This document shows positions 36,708 to 47,447 of a stretch of DNA of 64,000 nt, piece after piece. The DNA comes from Sphagnum compactum. Taxonomy: Eukaryota; Bryophyta; Sphagnopsida; Sphagnales. Positions within the stretch are counted from its first letter, which is position 1. Each line of letters opens with the position of its first letter. The notes beneath the pieces were generated by a model. It had not been told where the DNA came from and made no database searches. It saw only the letters and a list, made by a program, of their open reading frames with translations. The translations under genes and the position numbers were made by a program. The stretch is taken from positions 6,292,157 through 6,356,156 of the forward strand of contig OZ234503.1 of NCBI GenBank assembly GCA_965153455.1, read 5' to 3'.

Positions 36708-37339
36708 TTGTCCTTTTGTTGTTCTCTTAAACTTTCATATGTTATTTTGTTGTTTAGATGTAGAACTTGACATATCAACCTCAAATGAATTATCATCATC
36801 TAGTAATAGAATTTTTGAGGCTAATAACATGTCGAAAAATATTCATTTACATTGTCATTCATTTTGTAAACTTGATTGAGGTGACATAGGAGCATTGGAT
36901 GATTTTGGTAGTGATTCTGTTGAAGTCACGAATTGCAATGGAGGAATTATTGGTTGTTGTTGTGGTATATTAAATAAAGATTCCACCACATCATATAATT
37001 TTTCAAACTCAATGTCGTGATTGTCAATGGTATTTGTCAAATGCAGAGTGTCATCATGCTCAATTTCTTTTGAGTTCAACAATGTTTATTTGTCCAATGT
37101 CACATTTTAGCTAACTAGGTATTTTCTTCTATCCTTACCATATAGGTGATAACTTTTCACACCTTGTAGCTCACCATAACCAACAAATGTACACTTATGT
37201 GGTTTCATGTCTAGTTTGTGACTTTGTTCATTTAGTATATGAACATATGCGGAATAACCAAAAATGTGTAAACCCCAATTCATTTAGGGTTTTGTCACAC
37301 CATAAAATCAATGGTATTTTGGAAACTTCAGTTTTTTTG

Positions 37340-37970
37340 AAAAAAATCAATTTTGTATGTAACAAGTTGTTGCTACAAAATCAACCCAAAATGAATTGGA
37401 GAGATTTGATGTATGTAACATACATTGGGCCAATTCCATCAATGTCCTATAATTCTTACATTCATTTACACCAAATTTTTGTTTAGGCATATAAGGTATG
37501 GTGGATTGACATGAAATCCATGTTGTGCACAAAAATTATTAACTTGGTGGTATTTGAATTCACCTCCATTATTAGAATGTACGGTTTTAATTGGTTAGAT
37601 TTTCAACGAAAGCTTTGTAATTTTGAAAATTGTTGAACATTTCAGATTTATGTTTCAAAAAATAGATTGCTATAAATCTTGAGTAGTTGTCTACATAGAT
37701 TACAAAATAATTAGATATTTTTACGGAGTTGGTTGGCATAGGCCCTCACACATCAGAATGTACCAATTCCAAAAATGTACAAGCATATGTTGCCAAACCC
37801 TTTGGGAATGGAATTTTATGTTTCTTTACCCATCAAGCAATGTTCACATAATGAAAAATTTGAGATGTTGGATGGAAGACCCAAGACCATATTTCTTTTA
37901 ATCATCTTTTGTAATGCATGTTGGTTTAAATATCCCATATGATGATGCCATTTGATGGTATCTTTTGTAA
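37340..37970 (-). pseudogene. Copia integrase, broken
   Basis: The N-terminal HHCC zinc domain is readable around 37800-37950 (WHHHMGYLNQ, then LCEHCLMGK). The first catalytic aspartate region follows (LELVHSDV then GPMPTNS) with a stop codon between those blocks, then YVDNYSRF. More frame breaks follow toward 37350. Confidence 0.75.
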
Positions 37971-37998
37971 GGTTTTTATTTATCACCAACAAATTAGA

Positions 37999-39700
37999 TT
38001 ACTTGTGGATAAAATCAACTTCAAGTGGGTACAAGTCCTTGATTTGATTGAATGTCAAAGAGGTTTTTTTCTCTTCTTTTGACATTGTTTTTAAGATACA
38101 ATAATCATGGAAAAATTCAATACTATTGCATTGAGTAGTTGCTTTGCACACAAATATCAAATTCTTGACTAAATCACACATGTAAAACGTCATATATGTT
38201 TGTGATTCTCCATTTGTGAGATTGATTTGAACAATTCTTGTTCCAATGGCCTGATGTTCTCCATTGTCACCTATGTAAATCAGTAGAGAAGGATGTAACA
38301 CTTTAGATCTGAACCATTCTCCTTGTGGTGTCATATGGTAGGAGGTTGCTCCTTAATCGAAGTACCACTAGTGTGGTTTTTGTCATTGCCCCAAGTGTGA
38401 ACCCATTACAAAATAGGGAAACTCAACATGTGAACATTGTTTTGCAATGTATGTATCGATTTTTTGAATGGCCCAATATGAAAGGAAATCATGCTCGAAT
38501 TGAATGGTAAGCCTTCAAGTTTGACCACGTTCTGAGTTGATTTTTCCTTCCAAAACCTGCTTTTTTTAATTTATTTGGATTTCTAGTGGCAAAAATCATT
38601 TAGAAATCAATATCTTCTGCATCCTAAGTCCAAATCTTACCAAATTAATTCCATTAAATCCTCGTCATCAATATCTTTCCAACAACACCAAAGGCACCTC
38701 CCAATTCCTCTGAAAATTTCAGATACGATTTAATTTAATTTTTAGTGAAAATATCATTCACTATTCAAGAACTTTTACATCGCAAGTCCAAGTACTATGA
38801 AACCAAGCCAATGCACCCTCCTTCTTGCGAGCTTTCCAAAGAGATCAAGAATGCAACTCCAAGCACCCCAATTCGGTGGATCTCATAGCTACAAACAAAA
38901 CAAAACAAACCAATTACCTTGCTTCATCAATAGATGTATGTGAATCCAAGGATTCATCCTTAATGGTCACCATGAATAAGTGAAAGGTTTCAAGTTTTGT
39001 TGCATTAGAATTGGAATTTCCATTTGATGTGACATTTGCTTAGGGTTTAAAAACACCATTCAATTTATTTCGTGTAATTTGGTCTTCGGTGATTTGGTTT
39101 ACCACAATAATGGCATATTAAATGCTTTGAATAAGTTGGTTTTCATTTGTATTGTTATTTGTTGAAACCTTGTTCTTGAATTTGGAACTATTTCTTTGTT
39201 TCCAATTGTTTCCTTTATACTGATTTCTTGCAAAAAATACACATGTTTTGGATGCTGTAGGTAATTGTTTGGAATTTTCATAATTCCTCATAACAGCTTC
39301 TTCCAAAATCCTTCCAATCAAATTAGAAAATGTTTGATTGACATTTGATTCCTTGATGATGTAATAAATGGTCTCCGCGAAGGAGCCAAAATTCTCAGCA
39401 ATAATACATATTGTTGTTCTTCAAGGAATACAAGCCCAACAACTGAAGCTTCATCAAGAATTCCTAGGAATTCTTAAAGGAACTTAACAATTGGATTATT
39501 TTCAGACATTGAAATTTGACTTCATTTCTTTTGAGCCGTGACTTGAGTTGTAAGATCTATAAATTTGTATATAAATGCATATTTATCCCAAACCTTTTGA
39601 ATTTTTAAGAGACTTTACCAATTGTATTTGTGGATCATCACAATGTAAAATGAGAGAGAGAAAGCTTGATTTAAGCTTAAGAGCATTTCCATTTTTACAT
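37999..39700 (-). pseudogene. Copia gag and protease region, broken
   Basis: At 39074-39115 a zinc knuckle reads CHYCGKPNHRRPNY: a CCHC box whose last Cys is Tyr. The protease site around 38350 reads FD, stop, GA: the Ser/Thr codon of the active-site DSGA or DTGA motif is a TAA at 38353-38355. A 111-codon frame (37999-38334) follows and contains the SYHMTP-like start (MTPQGEWF) of the post-protease linker. Upstream gag is only traceable as short fragments. Confidence 0.7.
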
Positions 39701-39878
39701 TCCATATGCTATAATTGGTAGATTTTTATTTTTCTACCAAGTATGCTTTTTGGGTTACATTTGATGTAGAAGCGGCCATAGTTGATTAATGTCATTGGAC
39801 AAAAAAAATCAACCAAGGTTTGGACGGTGATCTACGTCTCCAAAATTTCTTATGAATTAATTAAAAACATGAACTCTT

Positions 39879-39890
39879 GCTCGGATACCA
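39879..39890 (-). other. Primer binding site of copia element
   Basis: TGGTATCCGAGC immediately inside the 5' LTR. It differs by one base from TGGTATCAGAGC, the common plant site complementary to initiator methionine tRNA. Confidence 0.85.
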
Positions 39891-40066
39891 TATTAGGAAA
39901 TATAGAACAAAGGTGTGAGAGATACAATATTTTATGTAAATGATAAATGAATCAGAAATACACTTGAAAATGTTAAAATAAGAAAAATTATACTGGTTCA
40001 TGATGAAAGGTCACAACCATGAATTAGACTAAATGTGAATCTAGATAATTAGGTTATCTACCAATA
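39891..40066 (-). repeat. Copia 5' LTR
   Basis: The partner of 34104-34272, with an extra GTGTGA-type indel after GAACAAAG and scattered substitutions. Confidence 0.9.
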
Positions 40067-40457
40067 TAATTTGCTTCAAAAGTTATTAATCATTTCAAAC
40101 CCTCACACCAAGAGAAGGTTAATGGAACACAAATTTACCTCCTCGCCTTGAGTGTGAATGGAAGATGGAACTATAAGAAGCAGAAAATTCCATTATAAAA
40201 AGAAAACTTCATCTAAGGCCACAAAATCTGATCCAACAGTCAGATCTCTGCAATCAAGGTACATGATGCAGTTCAGGAGTCACAAGCTGAATTTGTTGTA
40301 CACCACATGCGGTGCAAGATTCGGATGGTTGTGTAGAGATTTTGGAGATGCAAAAGCGTTGCCGTCTCTGTGGCTGGAGCAAATTACAAACACCTCTGAG
40401 ATCCGGGAGCTTTGTCTACAGTGCTGGTGCGAATGATCATATAATCAGCCTCCAGCG

Positions 40458-41916
40458 ATGGCCAATTCTTTGCGTCGTAGAATCGGCTCTTTGTTGCTCC
40501 GGCATTCGCCCGCTCCTAACCTTGATCAGATCCATCGTCTTCATCGGCAGGCAGCTGGTACCCTCACCAGCTCCAGGTGCAAGCGATTCTTCTCTGGTGG
40601 TCATGATCATGATGATATTGGTAGGGCTTGCGAAATTTTACATTCTTTTTTTGTGTTTAACAAGAATCGCTCCGTCTGAAGAAACATTTCATTACGCCCC
40701 TCGTGATCTTGATGTATGTTGGGACATCAAAACACCTGATTTTCGCTCTGTTGCTTTAATCTTGGGATTAAGTTTAATCGTAAGGACGTGAACTCTGCGT
40801 TTTGTGGAAACAGAGGAGACACACAAATGGCGGAAAATTACAGCAGCTGCTTATGTTGCTTCAATTGGCATGATATTCTACACTTTCGCAGGCGATGAGC
40901 ATGAACATGATGAGCATGCAGGGCATGCAGAACGACCGGTAATGACTACGTTTTGTGTGTGCATTGCAAGAGAGCGAGAGAACCAATAAATGGGTAGAAA
41001 TCTTATATATCATTTGCCTTGGCTGATCTGTGGACAAAACAGAACACCCCTGTTGTGGAGCCTTAGGTAATCTGTGGACAATAGACAGCAGGCCTTTGCC
41101 CTAGCATAGATCAAACGGATAACGGCCAAACTTAGTGTGTGAATATTGTACTACCATTAAACCAGATGAATCGAGTTCATGAAGTCAGCAAAAAATGCTT
41201 GCAGAATAATACAGATTTTCCCGCAAATCAGGCACACTAGATGCATGACACGAATGATCTCTACTTGCGTATAGATATGGTTGTCAATTTTCAACATTGT
41301 GCGGACATTCTTGTAGAGCAATTACTATTAGTACAGACCTATGGTTCTCGTACACATGCCACAATATATCAGTGCAGTCTCCAAGGAAAACATTAGACAT
41401 GTGCATTGCAGATCCTGTACAAACTTTAGCTCAGATCTGTATTGGTGGCCACTTCTGAACGAAAATGCATGATGCTGATCATACTTTTCTTGGTCTCATG
41501 GCAGGCTTATTCCTACTTGCACATCAGGAAAAAGGAGTTTCCATGGGGTAAGTTTGATCCTTTGTCCCCGTCAATTCTGTGTTACCTGCTAATTCATCAA
41601 TGTCCCCAGACTCTCTCAATAGTCTGAGGACTGCTGCTCATACTCACAAGTACCTACCTATATGCCATTTACTCGATTTTACTTATTATCACAAGCGCTT
41701 AAATCACAGATTGCAAGTAATTCGAGAAGGACCCATTGCAGATCATGTCTGAATGGTGCGCTACACAACAAAGGGTTGAAGCAGCTCGCTGATTGAAACC
41801 ATATATAAGCAAGGGATGTTGGAATTATCAAAGGATCTATCAATTAGGGATTGTAAACATAATGGAAAGTTTGTGATGCAGGGCCAAATGGGCTGTTTGA
41901 ATCAGACGATGACTAG
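40458..41916 (+). CDS. COX6A: Cytochrome c oxidase subunit 6a, mitochondrial
   Basis: Four exons join in frame: 40458-40620, 40814-40938, 41505-41547 and 41882-41916, with GT-AG introns (donors GTAGGG, GTAATG, GTAAGT). The product is 121 residues. Residues 1-46 form an Arg-rich mitochondrial presequence (MANSLRRRIGSLLLRH..., ending RCKRFFSGG). Then come KWRKITAAAYVASIGMIF, the single membrane span, a His/Glu/Asp-rich loop (GDEHEHDEHAGHAE) and the family signature YLHIRKKEFPWG, which continues across the last intron as PNGLFES. The signature and the span identify COX6a, a nuclear-encoded regulatory subunit of complex IV in the inner membrane. The third exon is only 43 nt and the last coding exon 35 nt. 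The C-terminus ends in three Asp. All four exons keep frame, so the gene looks functional. It starts about 390 bp right of the copia insertion, which may limit its promoter. Confidence 0.92.
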
Positions 41917-43629
41917 AGACATTCAGAGCAGCCACGCCCTACTTCAGGCTGCATTCCATAGTTCAACATTAAGGTGTTTGTAATGGGGAGACTGTGCAGG
42001 AGCTAGCCACCTGCTGCAAAGTTGCACCATTGAAGAAGACCTTGGTGAGCATGGTTTGTTTGGACCCACATAATTATTAATTGCAGTTGGATTGTTTGAA
42101 ACCATTCCTGTAAGCAAATGAAATCATTACATATTTTCAAGGAACTTAATATTGAAAGTTCAATTGTACAAGGTTCCACATATATTGGGAGATTCATGCA
42201 CATAGAAAATATATTTTGATTCAAACATTTTTAAACCTCAGGCTTTATCATTATATGAAAAAAGTGTTAACAACAAAAACTATTAGAAGAAGATGATGTA
42301 ATTTGATTCGCCCGTTCATTTTGGTTAGAACAAAGAAAAGTTTATGCAATGTCCAAAATTTAGGTCAGTTTTGAACCATTCTTAAACCATTCAAACAAGC
42401 CTTCATGAATGGTTCAAGATTTTAGTCAAAGTTGCATCATTCAAGAAGGCCTTGGTGAGCATTGATTTAAGTCTTCATTTTCAATTTGGGAATCAAATTG
42501 TGATGATCCTTAATGTTCTTTCTACTTTGGTTAAATGGCACCTTTGCTCTCATCTTGTGAAGCTTTGAAAAATTGAACTCCTAAAGTTATAGATCCTTTT
42601 GCCACAAATATGAAATAGATACAATTCCTTGACAACATTCATTCTTTGTATATATATATTGTGATCTTTGTAAAGCATCCACACATGAACATGCATAGCC
42701 TTCCTCATCTTTCTCCACATTTCTAAGTTTTTGTGAAATGAGTTGAACAAAGACTAATTTCTTCACTTGCAAATATCCCAATTTATTAGGGTTCTTTCGT
42801 TTGAGTATAGATGGAAAATTTATTCCAAAATTGTAGTCAATTTTTGTGACAATATTCACAAAGCAAATATTGACATTCTTCCCAATAATTTTCCAACCAT
42901 ATAGGATTTGTAAGAATTTAATGCACCTGATCAAATTAGAGAAATTAGGTTCAAGCAATAATCTTCTGCGTATATGATATCATTGTGTTCTCTTGCCATG
43001 GAATGCAAACAATTCAAATATGATAAATTCAACCATATTTTACTTCAAAGGCTACCAAAATATATGTAAACATCATTGTTGGAGATTCTCTTGATGTTCA
43101 ATGTCCTTGGATTTATAAATGCAAATTTCATGGACAAGGAAATTCCATGAATAGTTTTAGGAAGTAGACAGAAGATACCTCCACCTTAAGGAGTAGGTGT
43201 AATATCCCTCCTGTTTTTGAGAAGGATATTCATGTATATAAGGTGCCCTCCAAATATACTAGGAAATTCCTTTGTGTGCTTGTAGGGTAAAGCCTGAGGC
43301 ATTGGGTTTTACCAAAACAATGGCCTATGTGAGTAGCGCCTCACACCAGCCCCAATCTGATAAAACCTGTTGTTGCCAGATTTACTGACCATAAAGACTT
43401 GCTCAAATTTTTTATTTAGATTTTTTCTCTTGTGATACTCACCTGTATCATGAATTTTCTTTAAAAGTGAGGGCAACCATTTCAAACAATGTGATGGCCA
43501 TGTATTCCAGGAATTATGTGTAGGGCTGGGTGCATTACTGGAAAAGGGCCCATGAGGGCAGAGCCAAGATGGGTTCGATTCTGGTAAGGCTCACAGCCAA
43601 GTGCATCACACAACATAAAAATCAACAAT

Positions 43630-43920
43630 TCATCTGATTATTTTTTTCCAGAACCAGGATCACAGGAAAAACCAAAAAATGACAAGAGGCATTTTGGAAA
43701 ATGAAATGCTCGCAGGTGCAAGCATTCCACTTTCATTTGAAATGCCTCACAGGCTCTTACACTCGGTAAGCATTCTTCCAAAAACACTATGATTCTTCTG
43801 AGAGGTTTTTATGTTTTCTGAAATGCTCACCCTTCATGGAGAAAAGGTTACGCACAATAAAGCACCCCCAACAACACTAAAAATTTCAAGCAGGTCTTTA
43901 AAGACATTTTGTAAGACTGC
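43630..43920. repeat. Dispersed repeat family, copy 1
   Basis: Weakly similar to 45780-46000 and 47080-47230. All three run in the same order: GGAAAAA-type start, an AATGC block, a segment ending near GCCCC or GCACCCCC, then GCAGG(T/C)CTTTA(A/C)A. They are strongly diverged. Just upstream, 43571-43581 (GGGTTCGATTC) resembles a tRNA box B. Confidence 0.4.
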
Positions 43921-44174
43921 CTCCTCCAAAACTTGTTAGGTGCTTACAACATGTTAGGTGCTTTCTCTCTCTTTGAGAGAGGACTGAAACTTCTAGCCAA
44001 CTACATTACGTTTTCAAAAATCCTTCAATATCATAAATATTCTTCTTTTCATTGCAAGAAAATATCATCTTTCCTCTGGCAGTACAGCTTCACTCATGAG
44101 ACATGCAAGACAAACTATCTATGTCATTTCATCCATTTCAGTCATTAAGGAAGATAGTTTGTTTTGTTTTATCA

Positions 44175-44429
44175 CGTTGAGACCTCCCAAACCATGCCGC
44201 ACTCTTGGTATTGTTGTTGAGATCTCCCAGACCATGGTTCCTGTGTTGCACTCTTGGTATTGTTGAAAAGCCTTGGATGAGTAAGGATGCATCAAGCAAG
44301 CTGGTTTCATAATATTTAATTGTTGCTGAGATCTCCCCAGACCATGGGGTCCTGTGTTGTACTCTTGGTATTGTTGAAAAGCCTTGGATGAGTAAGGATG
44401 CATCAAGCAAGCTGGTTTCACTATGTTTA
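44175..44429. repeat. Tandem repeat, period 109 bp
   Basis: Full units start at 44212 and 44321; a truncated one precedes them at about 44175. They share GAGATCTCC(C)CAGACCATGG, CTCTTGGTATTGTTGAAAAG and GATGCATCAAGCAAGCTGGT almost without change. The period is not a multiple of three, so the long minus frame across it (44119-44421) is a by-product of the repeat. Confidence 0.85.
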
Positions 44430-45779
44430 AAGCTATGGTGTAGGAGTTAGATCAAGTTTTGAATAATTTCGTTGTTGAAAATTCAATAGAATCAAAATTG
44501 AAAATTATAATGAACATATGATGAACTTTTTGAAACTATCAATGAGTATGCTTGCATAGACGTGATGTCATATTTTAGATCTAAGGTGTGAGAGATATTA
44601 AATTTCAAGTAATTTTTGTACTTGAAAATTCAGTGAAATAAAAAACTTAAATTTTTTATTACAAATTAGATTTCATACTTTCAAACGTTTCTCCCTCTCA
44701 AAATTCATTCAATATAGTGATGCGTTCAGCAACTCTCTTTGCCAGAGTAGTTTGATATACAGGTATCATAGTTTGACATTAGTGTAAGATGTGGAAGCTA
44801 CCATACCTAAGACTAAGAATTGGCAATTCTTGTTGAATTATGTATATAATTCAGAAAAGCAGGTTTGGCAGTTCCAATTTGAATGTTCTAAAATTTCAGC
44901 GATTAAAGAATAAGAATAAAAAGTGCATTTAAAATTATGTATTTGTAATTGTATCTCAATAGTTGGGGCAATTGACAACTTGCTTGGGGTTGAGAGTTCT
45001 TCTGTTGTCATGGACTTCAAAAAAGAAAAAAGTAAATACTTTTCTTTTTTTCAATTTGCGCCTTCCATGAATTATTTTGTGCCAAAGATCAATGGCAAGT
45101 ATGGTATGTGATATCATCCATAGCAATGTGAATTATATGTGATAGTTTGACTTGAATATAATATTATCTACCACACTACATTTTACATTGTAATGGTTGA
45201 AACTTGAAGCCAAAATATCTAACCTAGCACATGTCATGAGGCAATGCTGGCCAGGGTGAACTAGCTAGCACCCACAGTGTAGGTGCCAGTTCACCCAAGG
45301 CGGCTATTTCCTATTCCCCAGGAAAAACCATATTCTGTTTGTAGAATTTGGGACCTTCTTTTGTAATCACCGTGAAATGATGAAACCCTGCCAAACATTA
45401 TAAAAAGAAAGTGCCCAAGAAAGGGAGAGAAGAAGAAACAAGGGGCAAGGACCAAAGTCCAGGCTAACAAACAACCCAAAGGAGGCAGGCCACCAGGAGG
45501 AAAGGGAACCACTAAGAACAGAACCCTCCTACCCTCCTCCTCAAAGGGAAATATGAGTATGGGAGGATAACAATCATCAGTATTCAAGTACCCAAGGCTA
45601 TGGGCTTAACTGTGATAAGGGCCTGTACAAGGTGGATACAAGTGCAAAGGCCAAGGCGCCTGTGGGCTTTACTGGAATAAGGGCATGTGTGAGGTGGATA
45701 CAAGGCCGGGCCTCAATGCAATAAAGGCTATATTGTTGAAGGCTTTAGTGAGCATAAAGACCTGCCTTAATCTTTTGTT

Positions 45780-46000
45780 TGTTTTTTCTTGTGATATTCA
45801 GCTCCTGTCATGGGAAAAACGGAAAAATCATAAAACAGAATGCTTGTTGGACATATTTCAAAAAGAGAAATGCCCCTGGAACTTGCATTGAATTTTTGGA
45901 AATTCAATTTTTGAAACGCCCCCCAAACAGCTAAGGAGGTAAGGTACCTTCCAATTACACTGAAGAAATTGGAGCAGGCCTTTAAGTATTTTAGTGCAAT
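45780..46000. repeat. Dispersed repeat family, copy 2
   Basis: Carries AAAACAGAATGCTTGTTG, then GCCCCCCAAACAGC, TTACACTGAAGAAATTGGAG and CAGGCCTTTAAG, in the same order as 47080-47230. Confidence 0.45.
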
Positions 46001-47001
46001 TATATGTATTGTATTTGGGGGTAATAGTATGAATGGTTGGGTTTTGTTCTATGAACCAATATTTATGTTGCACGGCCCTTTTCGACATGACACTTTGGCT
46101 TGTATTGTGACATTTGCCGGTACCAGAAACTGTGGAAGCTTTTGGTGGTAGATTCTGCCACTTTTCAGGCATCTTAGATATCAGAACTCTGCATTCTTAA
46201 TTGAAGCGCCTTTGAGGGACATGCCTTTTCTTTTTCAAAGATTTAAAGAGCTGTTTTAATCAGAATTTGTCCTAAAAATGGATTCATATGAAGCATAAAG
46301 TCCTAGAGTGGGGCATTCCCAAAATAATGGGCCTAGGATGAGGCAATAGCAGAGTGGCCTCGCATTTTGAGAATATCATTTTCTTTCGAGAAAAAAAGCA
46401 CAAGGTCAAAGTTACCATGAACCTGGACATACTTAGATCCCAAGGTCATAGGAGGGGGGGGCCCATCCTTAAGAGTGGGAATGATGTTATACCTATCTCA
46501 AGGGGAGGAATGTGAGGAATCTTATTCCTCCATGCTCTGTCAAATCAAGATGAGACAATGTGGTATAAATTTGCCAAAACTTACTTGTTATGAACACAAT
46601 GGGCCCTCGTGCCATTGGCCCAAATACATCAAACCTCATGTACAGGTCATCCATCCTAATGAAATGAGCTTAATTGTGAAAAAATCAACTTAAAAATTTC
46701 AATTAATTTTCAAAGAAAAATTCACTTTAAATTCAATAACTTTTGCTCTATTGGTCCAAAATTTGTGAAATGGCCAGCTACACATCTCCTTGAAGCATAG
46801 AGGGGGCTGCATAGTTTGGGAGGGTTAAGGTTAAACGAAAACAAAAGAGATATGTATCTTAGTATGTAGATATCAACCTAGTAACCGTACTTAATTCACA
46901 AACTTGATAGATAATTGTAAGGTAAAAACTTGTGTCGGAGTATTATTTTGCACATTTTTCTCATGGTACCCAGCAGGTATATCAGAGGAAAAATGAACAA
47001 A

Positions 47002-47068
47002 AATAAGTACCCCCAGTTTATAATGGGGGTATTAGCCTAGGTCAAAAATGGTAAGTTTTGGAAATTGT
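47002..47068 (-). repeat. Dispersed repeat, minus copy
   Basis: Reverse-complement partner of 24591-24668, including the TACCCCC...GGGGGTA inverted core. Confidence 0.6.
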
Positions 47069-47079
47069 GCCACATTTTG

Positions 47080-47230
47080 AAAAAACAGAATGCCTATTGC
47101 AACAGGCAATTTGTTTTACAAATTGCCCCATGAACAGCAGAAGAAAAAATTTAAAATATGCTCTATAAGATGCTCTCTGATTACAATACAAAAATCAGCG
47201 CAGGTCTTTACAATATGGAAGACACCAACA
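47080..47230. repeat. Dispersed repeat family, copy 3
   Basis: Shares AAACAGAATGCCTATTG, TTGCCCCATGAACAGC, TGATTACAATACAAAAATCAG and CGCAGGTCTTTACA with the copy at 45780-46000. It ends just before the ATM promoter. Confidence 0.45.
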
Positions 47231-47447
47231 ACAACAATTAAGAATTAAAATACAAATTCATGAACTTTACAGGTACTGATGTTGAAAACTCAAAAAAAAA
47301 AGACACTTGGGAGGTCTTGAAAGACGCTAAGTTCGGGTCCCAACGCTTGTGCCCCTGTTCCCACACTCAGGGAACAGGCCGGCCGCCCGCATCTCGTTGT
47401 GTGTTTGTGCGCTGCAGTGCGAGATTCTTCCGTTGTAGGTTGTGGAC

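Larger units (their letters stand above)
34104..40066 (-). mobile_element. Ty1/copia LTR retrotransposon, defective
   Basis: A 5963-bp element on the minus strand with its structural signals preserved. The two LTRs are 34104-34272 (3') and 39891-40066 (5'), flanked by a perfect 5-bp target duplication TAATT (34099-34103 and 40067-40071). The primer binding site TGGTATCCGAGC abuts the 5' LTR and the polypurine tract AAGGGGGT abuts the 3' LTR. Domain order is gag, protease, integrase, reverse transcriptase, RNase H, which defines copia. LTRs are short (169 and 176 bp) and differ at many sites and a small indel, so the insertion is old. Coding regions are split by many stops and frameshifts. In element orientation each LTR starts TATTG and ends CCTAATA, so the termini are TA..TA rather than TG..CA. 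Confidence 0.92.
41917..47447. other. Intergenic DNA between COX6a and ATM genes
   Basis: No gene is supported here. A 123-codon minus frame at 42587-42958 has no motif I can name. Several diverged repeats are listed separately. 47330-47447 is GC-rich and should be the ATM promoter and leader; I see no clear TATA box. Confidence 0.4.

Noticed and set aside
43571-43581. Possible tRNA gene at GGGTTCGATTC
   Set aside because: Only a box B-like T-arm is present; no box A at proper spacing and no cloverleaf could be drawn.
44119-44421. 100-codon minus frame with repeated peptide MKPACLMHPYSSKAFQQYQE
   Set aside because: The repetition comes from the 109-bp tandem DNA repeat; the period is not a multiple of three and there is no family match.
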